From contig JABVXV010000135.1 in assembly GCA_013365325.1 (NCBI GenBank), positions 62,001 to 126,000 of the forward strand: DNA of 64,000 bases, written 5' to 3'. Of this stretch, positions 27,301 through 41,073 are shown piece by piece. The translations under genes and the position numbers were made by a program. The stretch comes from Dipetalonema caudispina (lineage: Eukaryota; Nematoda; Chromadorea; Rhabditida; Onchocercidae). Under the pieces are notes generated by a model. It had not been told where the DNA came from, did not search any database, and was given only the letters and a program-made list of their open reading frames with translations. Position 1 is the stretch's first letter, and each line of letters starts with the position of its first letter.

Positions 27301-29584
27301 TTTAAACAGTTTCCTTATTTGCTGAGCAATGATTTTGGCAAAATGAATATCATTTTATTGCAATATTTTACGTTCATACTCTCACAATTACTACTTTTTC
27401 TAAAAATGAATCTTCAAAATATCCTTAATTAAGTAAACGTATAAAATATCTTCACAATTACTTGGCACTTCGGAACTTCAAATTTCTGCATGAGACTGAC
27501 ATTTAAATTAGAAAATTAAAACGATTCTTATAAACTACCGTTGTTATTCGTCATCATTAGCACACTAGATTCTAAACTAAGAAAAACGCCATTATAAAGT
27601 ACAGTACATCACATTAACTGCGCATTTACCGCATTTGGAACTGACGTTTGAATTCGGAAATTTCAAAAAGTACTATCCAAAAATATTAACCCAATCACGA
27701 AATCAGAAACTGCATGAATAAAAGTATAACTGTAGTCTTTAATGAAATAAATTTCAACTTGTGATAAAAATATAACAAATAATTAATATATCCTTAACAA
27801 GTGGTATGTCGTTATCATAAGCTAAATTAAAGAGAAAAAATTAGGATCTGATAATCATATCGTATAATGATGAATGTTAGATAAAATAACTAATAACTTT
27901 ATCAGTTAAATTTTTAACCGCTCAAAATGAAGTTTATCTTTGTTTTCAACATCATTTGATTCCTCCTTAAAATAGCAGTTTTAATGGATATTATTATTAT
28001 TCTGATAGATGAATGCAATGAAATATTCATTCAAATTATGCCATTTCTCAGAAAAAAAAAACATAATATTCGGTAAAACACCGAACCTCAATGATGCCAA
28101 ATTACTTAGTCAGAAACCAACAATTTTCCTTTTACTCTCTCTCTCTTCTGCTACTCTCTCCTCATATCGTCACATTCTCTCTCTCATTTTATGATTGGCT
28201 TAGCGTGAAAACTTTAGACAAACAGAAATACTTTTAATTAAATTTTCTGAAAAAGGACGAGATATAACCGTAAAACTTATCCAAATTTCATTTATAAAAG
28301 AGCAAATTACACTCTCCACATCATTCATATCAACTACTGCAAAAAAAAAAAAAAAAAAAAGAAAAAACAAAATCAGAAATCCACAAAAAGTGAACAAACA
28401 AACCGGTTCCCTTCCACTTGACTGATGACTTCGAATTGATTTATTAAAACGTCGCTTAGCATCCCGATATAATGATTGCGTACGTGAACGTATTGATTTC
28501 GAATAACGCAACATTTGGTTTGTTTGACTAATAATGGAACAAATTTAACTTGGAAATTCAATTTCTTCATCTAATTTTAGATGGCGAAAAAAGGAGGAGA
28601 GAAATGCCAAAAAAAGAGAGGATAAGAAAGGAACTGATCTCAGGAAAATTCAGTTCCAAATTATCCTTTTTAATTCAAATTCTAGAATGAAAAAATGGAT
28701 AGAGGATAACAATTAGAAGCAAAAACAATATCTCCTAAGACCATGACGGTAGCGCTGTTGAAACAAATTACCCTATTTCGATGGTAGCACTTTCATAACA
28801 AGATTTCGAAAAAAAAAAATTAAAAAAAGGAGCTAATAAAATTTAAATATTAGCAAAATTATAATTGAAAATTTCCTAGGTCATATTTCGTAATTCAAAT
28901 TTACGTAATAAAAAATCAATTAGCAACAACTGCATGCTATAAAAGAGAAGGGAAATGCAAAATATATCCCCACATTTTCTTCCATGTAACATTCAAATAT
29001 TCAGTATCAAAATGGATGAAATTCTATAAAAGATATGTTAAAATAGAAAAGAAATTTTTTTTACTTTTCACTTACTTTTTCAGATTTAATTAGAAAAGTG
29101 CATTTTGTAATGATGAAAAATGATGAAATACTCGAACATATCCAGTATAATACTGAACATTTCGCATTTATAAGATTGCATTAGTAATGAATGTAATATA
29201 AATATTATTAAGAAATGAAGCTCAGCGACAAAAAGATGAAGAGAAAAAGTTGAATAAAAAGTGCTATATGTGAAATGTGTTTTCAACTGAAATAAGTTGC
29301 TGATAATTCAGGAAAGCTCACAAACTACGGGCAATCGCTGTGGTAAGCTGTAACAATAGCAGTAAACAAAGTCAACAGCAGTCAGTAGTAGCAGTAGTAC
29401 TACTTGCAATTGCAATAATAATGGTAGTGAGTAAAATTATGATAAGTAAGGGAATCCAAGAAAGGATACAAAAAAATATCAGAGATCGTAACTGAATATA
29501 AAATGATCAACTCATACTAACATACTAAATCAAAGGAAAACTTCACTGGTAATGCTTAACAAATACAATCGTAAATAAATAAGT

Positions 29585-29630
<46 letters not shown>

Positions 29631-30085
29631 ACATATGCTTATATATTTACGCATACATATATATTACATGGGTGTGTTATATATGTATGTAAAGAGGAAT
29701 AAATTTATTAGTATTTTGAAATACCTTACTCTTAATTATCACTTTTCATTTGAGCTTAAAATTACCCTTTTGATACTGCTCTTATTAAATATAATATTTA
29801 TCTTGAGTAGAATAATGTCTACGGTAATCATTAGAACTGAGAAAACGAAGGTAGAGATGGATAAGGAAAAAAGTATAGCCAAATAAGAATAACTTGAATG
29901 CTTTAAAAATAAAACGGCATAATTTCACTGAAAACTTTTTTTAGGAATGCAGAGAAAAAGAAAACAAAGATAGAAGAAATCCAAGCAAAAGTAAAAAGCA
30001 AGGGATAATAAGCTCTTCAAAACAAAGGGAAAATCTTTCAAATTTTCCCCCACCTTTAAACTTATTGAAATTTTGTAATTATATA

Positions 30086-30157
<72 letters not shown>

Positions 30158-33100
30158 CAATAACCATCCATCTAAAGATGCTAATCTTAAGCTATCGCAG
30201 AGCTTTTCAAGACATTTTAATGGAAACAATTTCATAAATTATTTGATTTGGTCCATTTTACTCAGCAGCCATTTCCATTTATTACATTTTTCATTTTCCT
30301 TGTTCAATTATTTGAAAATTTAAAAAATACTTCAATTTTATACTTCCACAGTTACTTGATAATTTCCCATTCATTGCTATCGTCATCTTGCACGTACAGC
30401 AATTTTTAATATGCTTAATTTATTTTACAGCATAGTAGAAGGAATAAGTGAAAAACGACTTAATATTGGGCTTATTTTAATATCAATTAGATAGATGGGT
30501 AGCAATCTGTAAGTACTTATGATATCGTTAAGATTGAATGACCCGAAAGAAACTGCTATCGATCTATTTGCTAAATTAAATTTAACAAAAAATTTTATTT
30601 CTTTGTTTCCAAGATATTCAAAAATCATTCATCATTTTGAAGTTATTCATGTGAATTTCATCGATGAAAAAATATGTATGCAATTAATTGAATCAAAGTT
30701 CAGAAGACAAAATGCCGGTGTAAAATAAATCAAATTCAAAAGTGAACACTGAACAATTACGAAACCAAACATTAACAGCTGGCGATCATTAAATGTAGTT
30801 CTTTACCTTTCTTTCACAATCCCTGTTTAGTCTTCAACATTTCTAAGAAATAAACAAATTTTATTCCTCTTTTTCTCGAAAACTTCCTAATGCCTTACAT
30901 TCATCTCTAAGAGTATTCCTGAGACTACTATACCTGAGCATACGGTAAACAACCCAGTATTACCCAAAAACTGAATAATAAAATATAAAATGACTGTATC
31001 ATACATGACAACAAGAATGGACGTTCTATCAAAATTTGTAAGCTATCGAATGAGTATTTCAAAAACAAAAAAAAAAAAAAATACTTTATTATCCTTAGAT
31101 AAAATAATTCGAAAGCCTCAAATTTCCCATTCAATTTCACGAGTTTCAAACAATTTCACATATCCCATTACTTAGTTAACGAAAATTTCTAACTAACTTT
31201 ACCATAGTAACTCACTTTTCTTTTATATTTTTTTGGAAATCTCATTTAATTGTAATAAAATTTTGCATGGTGAGATAAAACTTTTCGATTACTTTATTTA
31301 ATTAACTTCACTCATCCACTTTTTCTTTCAAAATTTGCATTTAGTTCTAAAATTCCCAATTGATTTCAGCTAGTGAAAATTAACTCCAACCAAAATTTCG
31401 CAAATGTTTATTATTTGTTAAACGAATTGCCAGGCTAATCTCTTTCTTTCTTTTTTTTTTTGCCTCAAATATCACTTAAAGTATAAGCAAATATAGTGAT
31501 AAGTTAAAACAGAATAATGATTGCTTAAAGTATAAAATATTGATGAAAATAATCCCATAATACCTAACGAAATATAGTATAACAATTTGAGACGGGTGAG
31601 AGAAGAAGGAGGAAGGAATAAGAAGAAATACTCTGAAGAATTCGAAAAGCAATATTCATAACATCAGCAATTATTTATTGCTGATAAAATTTTTTTTAAC
31701 TTCATCATTGCTAACTTACCAAAAAAAAAAAAATGTAAACGACCAAAATTTAGACTAATTAACTCAAATTGATAGTGGCATTTAATGAGTGAACTCGAGA
31801 TGCTAATCGGATTCGACTACAATATAAATACAATCTGCTCTACGACGTTAAACAAATATTTACTCATATTTGCAAAATATTAAAGATTCATAAAGAGCAA
31901 CTGAGCAAAGAAGTGTTGAACAGGTTAGCATTTTGCATTAAAAAATAAACAATCAAAAACTGCTGCTAATTAAATATCGCTATTTAAAATAGATATCACT
32001 ACTCAAATATCATTACAATAGCATATCACTACTTAAGATGTAATATCCATTATATTATATTAAACTTCTCAAATTATAAGATTTGGCTACATATAATAAT
32101 GGCAATTTTCTTTTTCTCCTTAAAACTAATAAATTATTGTAATTATTTGGATACAATTGCAATAATCAGTGATGGATGATCTGATGTGTATAAATTGAAT
32201 AAACATTATTGAATAAATAAAAAAAGAAAGCGAATTTTCAAAGCATTATTAAAATTTGCATAAAATATAAGCAACAGAAAACCAACATTTATCGCAGTAG
32301 GCATTCAATATGCCTTATTTCCACACCTGAAAGCCGTCCTACTGTATCTTATTCATTCCATATTTTTATGCTTTGATAAACATCCGCTGTTTGATAAATG
32401 CCAAAATATCCTAACTTCTTCAAATTTGGACTTAATCACAGTTGATAAACTTATCATTAAACTCATTCTATCAAATCATATTCTTGAAAATGATTAGGAA
32501 AGCAATTGAATTCCGGATTCTTTTTCATTTCTACGGTTCCGTTCTATTTTTCCCCTTTATTCATGGCTCTTCTAATGAAATTTTGTTCAGTTGTTCAAAT
32601 GATACTTATTTAGCTGGTCCTGAATGAATCATCTACTCCAAGTAAATATCCAGGACAAACCGTTATCAGTGATAAAATTAAATTGTTATTTATAATACTT
32701 CACCAATAACAGGTCCTTTTTACAGTCATACTAAACATTATTCTCCTTTTCATTTAAACAACAATAATATGTTATTACCTATCATTTCCTTCCTAAGCTT
32801 TCATTTTTGCATACGGTAATATCATTATTTCAATCTTTCATTTTTTCCTTCATTAGAAGTGGTATAAAATTACCATAAGATCTAATTCTCAATTTCCCTT
32901 ACAATAACTTCACGAGTTTAAGTAAATCTCACTTTTTTCATTTATCGCTTCTAAAATTACAGGAAAAGTGAGTGGATGCAGAATTTCATCCAATCATTAT
33001 TATGGATAAAATTGCGATGTACAGAAAATGAATATCGAATATTGGAATCTGTACAAGGGCTTATATAATTTACACCATTATCTCCAAATGATAGATTACA

Positions 33101-36100
33101 GAAACATTATTAATTTTCAGAGCAATAGCGCTTAATAGCTAGTTGATATAATACTACTTACAAGAATGATATAATATAATATTATCATTTCTATCTCAAA
33201 ATGAAATATATATTAGCATTATTATAAAACTTTTTCAGATTTTTTCTTTCTTTCGCTATAAAGCTTAGAGATTACAATTTTTTTCTGCACAAAATATTTA
33301 AAATGAAAAAAAAACTTATTAACCAACTGTTTTTTTTTTTTTTTACTAATATAAATTTCAAAATTACTAGAGATAAACTGTAACAAATAAAATAAAATCT
33401 GTAATGAATTTGTGACACAAAACTTGGCAACAACTGTATGTTATAAAAGAAAATAGAAAACTGAAGAAAAATGTAAAATTAATTCTTTCCATTCCTTAGT
33501 TTTTCAAGGGAAAAATTCCCTGAAAAGTACATTTCATTTTTTCCTTCTTTAATACTAGAAGAAAAAATCGTGAAATCTAATCTTAATTTTTAAAATTTTA
33601 TTCACTCGACTGTTTCGCTTTCAAGAAATTTCCCTTAACTTAATTCTTCCTACAAGTTTAAAAACACCTATTGCGGTTCATCAAACACCCTTTTCCATGC
33701 AATGATCCTACTATAATGCATTATTAGAAGAATATTTTGGCGGGACTTTGAAGAAGTAATATAATTGTGCAGCTAAGCGAACCTACAGTGAAAAACTTCC
33801 ACTAAGGTATTTAAATATCCATGGTTAGTGCTATTGTCAGTAATGTTTCTTTCAATATATTTATGTAAATAAATCAATAATTTCCATATTAATAAATTGA
33901 CGCCACTTCCAAAACAAAAATAAAAAAAAAAAACATCAAATTTTGCGTGTATTCCTAGAAGTAAAATAAAATTCCCGAATTCCGAAAAATTAACCTATTT
34001 ATTATAACGCAAAACCTGATATTTTGAGCAAACTACTGTGAATAAACAAACCGATGGGATGTTACGATCATGGTGTGAAGAACGTTTATGACAAAAATGT
34101 TGCAACAAGTAGGAGAATAGTCGCAATGGTGATGGCAATTTTCGTATCCTGATATGCCTCAGTGAGGCACGTTGCTTATTAGGTAATAAATTATCTTGCG
34201 AAAGCGACATCGAATTACGTGTAGAAATTTGATTAATAACAATATCAATAAAAGCAGGCGTTATTAGTGTGAATAATAAACCTTTCTATCAGCAATCAGT
34301 AATAAAAATGAAGATACATCTCAATATAGTCAGATTAAAACAATAATCAACATTTGTTTCAACTTCATTTCCATTTCTTATTTACATTCCTCCCATAATC
34401 TCTGCTTCATTATGTTTCCAATAACAGTCAAATAAACTTAGATAACTGCGTCCTGATGAAGCTACAAATTTTTATGTTACCATTGATATATAGAAATATA
34501 ACTTCAGAATACAAACAAAGCAAGAAATTCATGAAAAGCAGAATTTTTGGATAAAAATTTGAAAATCCTAAATGATTAAAACATGTCAGATGAATAACCG
34601 GCATTTATTGTTGAAAAGAAAAGCTGCAAACAATTTACCAACAAGACTTGGTCTCTATTGATGCTTAATCTAACTGCCATCCCAGTAAGAGCTCAACCCT
34701 GACCATGCTACTCCTTGCTAAGCTTCGCTTCATCAAATTGGGTTTCAACCAAATTATGGAAGTGCTGATATATAGCTCAATATTATCCCATCTTCTCTTC
34801 CTCCTTAAATGATGCTCATCCCTTCCATCCAATTTTTTTTCTCCCAAAAGTAAATGTTCTCTTTTCTGGAAGGAAAAATATATCACTATACTTTTAACTC
34901 CCACAAACATTAACTTTTTTCTCTTTCCCTATCCCTTCTTTCCGATCATGTTAATACCTTCATTCTGTTTAATATCAACTATCGAATGCCCCCCGGCTAA
35001 TACCGTACTTTTCCCATTATCAATTTTCATTAAGGCTCTTTTTTAAACAAATACAGATGTCTAGACGTTCAGTAAGCCTTATATAATGCAAAAGTGGGAA
35101 TAAATAGAATGGAAATGAATGAATAGATGAATAAATTAAGATGTCAATAAACAATATACTACTACTATCATTCATTTTCTCATTGTTTACCATTTATATC
35201 TCATATTTCAAAACAAATAAATAATAGATTAAGCAAATGAATGAATCAGTTAATGAATGGGTGAATGAATGAATGAATGAATATACAAATGAAATAGAAA
35301 GCAGACCATCAACGAAGTATCTAATAGTAAAAAGATAAGTTTAAAAAAGTGGGGTGTAATTTTTCTTATCTACAATCCTCTTCCTCCTTTTCTTTCCAAC
35401 TCTCCGCTTATTTTCACATAACATTCTTTGTGAAATGTGCAAGATAAATCCTTATTACTTTCTACTTTTTTAGTTTATTTACAAATGATAAGCATTTCCG
35501 CTTTAGTGACTTCTTATGAGATACCCAGAAAATTTGGAAATAAAGATAGGAAGAAAAGAAGAATTTTAAAGAAATGAATTTTTCGTCCTATCAAGAAAAG
35601 CTGAAACATATAAGCAGCAGTAGGAAATAGAGAAAAGGATAAAAAAAGAAAGAACAAAACTAGCCCCTTTTCAATCTAATTTTTGACTGGTTCAAGCTTT
35701 CCTTCTTCGGATATTTTTGTTTCATCCATCCGTTCATTCATTTATCCATCAATTCACTCTTCTTTTTCTTCCATTACCTCTTTTCAAGTAGTAAAGTAGT
35801 AAATAACCGATAAACGCTGCAAGTCCTTCCTCTCATCCACTCACATCTATCCTTCAATCGCGAAAATACTCCAAGCATATATCTAGATCCTAATGGACTC
35901 TTTCACTCTTCACTTCCCACATATCAACAGCTGTCCTAAAATAACTAACTCATGGGGCTTACCATAATACTCCATATCAAAATTCTTATTCTATCTCATT
36001 TCTTCTATTTCTTAGATTTTTCATTTTCCATTCTACCTTTCCCACATTAATTAGTAAATTGAAATATCACTTGTATGATTAAAACACTGCACCATTCTAC

Positions 36101-39100
36101 ACAACATTTATAGGTCATAAAGCTAATAAAATAAATAAAATAAACAAACATATACTCTTTTATTTACTCTTTTCTCTTCCCCATTTTTTCTTCGCTTCAA
36201 TGCTGGATCGAATAACTGAGGGGAAACTAACTAAACAAATGTCTCACCCAATTATGCAATTATCTCCCAAAATGGGCATATTTAAGTTATGAATTATGAA
36301 TAGAAAAAGCAATAGCTACGTCTAAAATCTCAAATTCTAGAACACCGTTCCGCAGCTCTTAATCATTTTCGTTACCCACTTCAACTCTCTACAAACCGCA
36401 GTTGAGCTCTCAATCATACCAGCTCTGATCTTCAATTCGTTCTATTCATTTTCTAATTCATATTTTTCTCTCTTTGGATGCATATATAAATGCTATATCA
36501 TAAAATATCCTCAAAATTTTCATAACGTACTTATTTTTAAATGCTCTTGCCCACTGAATCGACTGTAAAACAGAAAAATCAAAAAAAGAAAAATAGGAAA
36601 AAAGAGGTACTGATAGAGTCAACAATGAAAAACTTAAAAACTCATAGTTCTATCATTTTCGAATTATCGGAAAGAGAATTTTTTTGTGTATCATCAAAGG
36701 GGAAATTCCTTTAATGAATTAAATAAATGATTTGATAAAATGCAAAAGAAACTTCTCATCGAATTCACCTATATATGAACGTCAAAGATTATCCGAAAAT
36801 TTGGAAATTATTCTTGACACCTAATCCAAAACAGATAACAATGTATTAAATTCCGACAGAATGCAAACAAGTCAATCTGCAATCAATAATAACCTTAAAA
36901 GAAATAAACAGAATGTATACCAACATGTAGGATGAAGTTGTACTAACCTGCAATTTTTTTCTCGCTTTCACATTTAATATATTTACATGACTGTACCAGT
37001 CCACAATCTATTACTCACAATTAAATCATGTTATTTAAACAGCAGATGTGACAAAATCACTGCCCAGTAATAATGCGCAAAAAATTTGAAAAACAAAAAG
37101 CCACATATTAAAAAAACAGACCTCTAAATTTTGATTACTGATTGATGACGTACAACTACGCAGCGAATTTCTATCCTCGTTACTTGTCGGTAAACTGTCA
37201 CTGTCTTTCGACGTTCGGTCCGATACCGATGTCGTGGTTGTGGCACCTGAATTTCGAGCAGATACTTGCCTCATATCTGAAAAATTTTCGTAACTAAAGA
37301 TAAATTCTATGAAAAATCCAGATCGATTACTTCATTTAAAGTTTTTAAAAAACTTCTGTCAAATAATTATGATATTAATACCGAAATTAGCAGTCATCAG
37401 TCCCTGCATCAACTCTCGAATCTTCTTCACCCAATGCACTTTACATTGCTCGCTGGCTGCTTTCAACTCCGTACGCATTTCTGTATTTGGCTCGTTTCCT
37501 TGACGCAATGCAAATTTGCTCGAATCACCTTCCACATGTTCACAAACATTGATCTCAGCCAACTGAAATCGTAAAAACAATTTTATAAAATAATGAGAAT
37601 AATATGACTAAGTATTTCCAAAATCCATCATTTGGTGTACTATATTCCATAATAACGATACTATTCAACATTCAAAATTTTTAAGTGTTCGCCGATATTC
37701 CAACAGTGGCAGGTGGCAATACTGAACAATTTAACCGACAAGTCGATCCAAGTTACGGTCATCGCAAAGGAAATGAGAATTAAATGGCATAAAATTCCAG
37801 CATTTTCCTAAAATATAGTCTTCGGCCAAACAAAATAAAACGCTTGCCATCAGATGAGTTTTGTAGGTATATTTGATTGCTCGACTTGATAATTCAGTTT
37901 TCTTCGCGAACACAACGCACAGCTCAAACAAGAAAACTTGTCTTTCCCGCCCTTTCTTAAAGTAAGCTTTCGGGTCCCAAACGAGAAATGATTCTTGCAT
38001 CACAAAATCACCAAGAACACCAAGTTTCTGGAAATATTTTTTTAAAAACTAACAGAAAGCGACTTCCGCAATACGGAAAACATTGTAATAGCGTCCGGTG
38101 TGTCTGCGTCAGGATAGTGTTTTAGCAACACAGAAATCAATAACCCAACAACAGAAACAGTGTTAGCCCCATAAATACATTCTCTAATCTAATTGAACTC
38201 CAATATATATCCCTACACTTCGATCTAACCTTATTAATACCAAGCCATTAGGAAATACATCATAAATGCTAACAGTGCTCAAACAATTCACATAGAAAAA
38301 TTTTCGAAAAAAAATTTACTTTGTAATTTTCAAAATTGCCGAGATGCATAAGATCATTGGCTCGTCGTGGCACGCCAACAACTACATCATACGCCTCCTG
38401 CAACATTTATAAACAAAGATATACATTTCATTCAACATTGGAGAAAACAATATCTGATATTTGTCATATAAAATAACCTATTGCAAGGTTATCAAGTCTT
38501 ATTTCATAATACAAATTATTACACTACCAACATCATCTATGCAATGTCTACAAGTATAAAGTATATTTTATGATTTCAACACTTAACTACCCAATTTACT
38601 ACAACATCAACCCTTTATCGGAATGATACAGTTGGACGACAAAAACACTCAATTATCTCTTTCCGGCTCATCGACTGAACTATTACTTTGCTCTGTAACA
38701 CTCTAAAAAAAATATAAAACATCTAAAAATATATTCAGGTCTAGATTTCTACACTGTTCAAAAACTGAATTTTAAAAGTTAAGCAAACATGCCCTGATTT
38801 CATCAACATTATTCTTGCAATTTTTCAGCAGTTGTTCGAGCATTAAACGATATCGTGTAATTCGTTGAACAGGTTTGATTACTAAAGATGACAAATCCTG
38901 GCTGTGTTCCAGACTGTTTTTTTCTCGAATTTCCTGAGAGAAAACAAAATGAAAATTTGAGAAAAATTTCAAATTTTAATGAAAAACCAAAATCAAAAAT
39001 TTTTAGTAAAAAAAATTATTATTTGAAATAAACTTTACTATCCAATATTCCTACGATTGCTAATTTCCATTCTAATCTTGAATAATGAAGAAAGGTACAC

Positions 39101-41033
39101 CCGCCTCTACATGTTGAAATGTTGCTGTTTCACAATAAAATTTAATAGCAAATAGCAAATTCCCTGATTTATTTCAATAAAATGTATCTATAGATAGTAG
39201 TCATCTTATTAAATCCGTCCGGATTTAATTTTTCTTTTCCACCAACTAGTGATTCATTCATTCGTTTCAGTAGTATAACCCACAACGTGGTGAACATCAA
39301 GATTTCACTGAAGCTGATATTATTGACACATCAAGCAAAAGAAACGCAAAAACAATACTCTATTTTGAAAAAATTGCATGAAAATCACACTAACAGAAAA
39401 GAACTGCATTGCTTCCGGCAATGCAATAATATAATTATTTTGTTCTTTGTTAACACAGTATTCCGTATATAATGTATTTAGCATTTCAACGGAAAATATG
39501 AAACAGTAGCCCACATCTTCTGGATCATTTTCGTGTTTGATCAATTCTGGCAGGAAGACTCTAAAAATATTTGAAAAATCTGAAAAGCTTAAATAGAGAA
39601 CAACTACAATGTAATATTTCTTGCATAAAACAACCATTTGATAAAAGATTATACAACTATGGTGAAATGAAGCGTTACATTCCACAACTCAAAATGTTGC
39701 GAAGCATAAGTTCAATAACTGATAAATCTTCTTTAATCAATAACAAACATTATGATTTATCTATCCAAAGCGATGGATAAATTACTTTTTATTCAGTGCG
39801 ACGAATATAGCATATGTTTTTCTATGCTCAGAAACATTTTTTAAATTAACAGCAAGAGCCATGCGCAATTTTCTCTATATTCTGGATAGCGGATAAAGCA
39901 GTTTAATAAATCAATGGTAATGAGTTTCAGTTGACAATTATTTTGCTTTCTAAACTGGAAAAAATACTTTTTATTTGTTGAAAGGCTGAAAAAAGAAACT
40001 TACTCATTATGAAATTTATACAGTTGTTCAATATTGCTGAAGATTTCCTTCTCTTTATCTCGGATTGCAAGGGGTAATGCATCTTTTGCTGCACGATATG
40101 CTGTTAGGTAATATTTGATACATTTATACAAATCTTCGATATAATCTTTTTCAGATTTGATTAATTCCATCATTGGTTCCCTAAAATGACAAACAAAAGA
40201 TACTAAGAATAGTAGACCAGGATAATCACTGACATACGTGAAATTCCAAAACTTATATCGAATATACATGAAATTTGGAAAGGATATCTCTATTAGTATG
40301 AAATGTCAAAACAAGTTTTGACATTTAAACAAACACAGAGCTAACAAATGAACTGTTCTTCAATCAAACGCAACTTTTGATAACTTACTTCATCTTACGT
40401 TTTTCTTCATTAGCTAATCGTTCCACCTCAATTTTTGCTTCAATATTCGAATCACTTTTTCTATCCAAAGAAAATTCATCCTTCTGCAAACAATCATGGT
40501 CTCGCTGATATAATTTTTTTAGTATGTCCTACTTTATAATTATAGAAATTGCTGAAAATTTACACAAGAAAGATAAAAATAAGTAGCTGTACATATATTT
40601 CGATTAACGAACCGCTTTATTTACATCCAATTTTCGTCCGAGTGCTCCAGAGAGTAAGTTTTCATAGTCAGCAAGGCGCATGGAAAAATGCTCATAGCTT
40701 GATCGAACATCAAACATTTTTCGTTCAATAGCATTACAATGATGATCAAGTGTGGACAGGAATTTCTCAGCTAGTTCAAGCATCATTCGGACTTTCAACC
40801 TTTTTTGCTGAATAAAAAAAGGGAAAAAAAAAACGTGAACTCCGAAATGAATCTTTATAATTAATTCTATCAGACAGCTTCAACCAATAACTTTGAATAC
40901 CAGCTCAAGCAACATCATTTTACCGATTTCAGAATCCTACCTTTATTTCTTTCCAACTTTAGTATTTCATCTAACGTTAATATACCACTTATTTACATAT
41001 TTATAGTAAAGCATATAACATATTTATTGCACA

Positions 41034-41073
<40 letters not shown>

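Larger units (their letters stand above)
28515..34051 (-). other. Intron between alternative exons A and B
   Basis: About 5.5 kb, AT-rich, with two long (TA)n tracts (29589-29627 and 30093-30156) and an AGT/AGC-biased patch near 29345-29410. Small ORFs on both strands have no protein-like character. Confidence 0.6.

Noticed and set aside
28373..28570. 65-codon minus ORF overlapping alternative exon B
   Set aside because: A shifted frame without a phase-compatible donor; the KSIRS-containing frame fits the SH3 exon.
29925..30167. 80-codon minus ORF with long Ile-Tyr repeat
   Set aside because: Direct product of the (TA)32 microsatellite.
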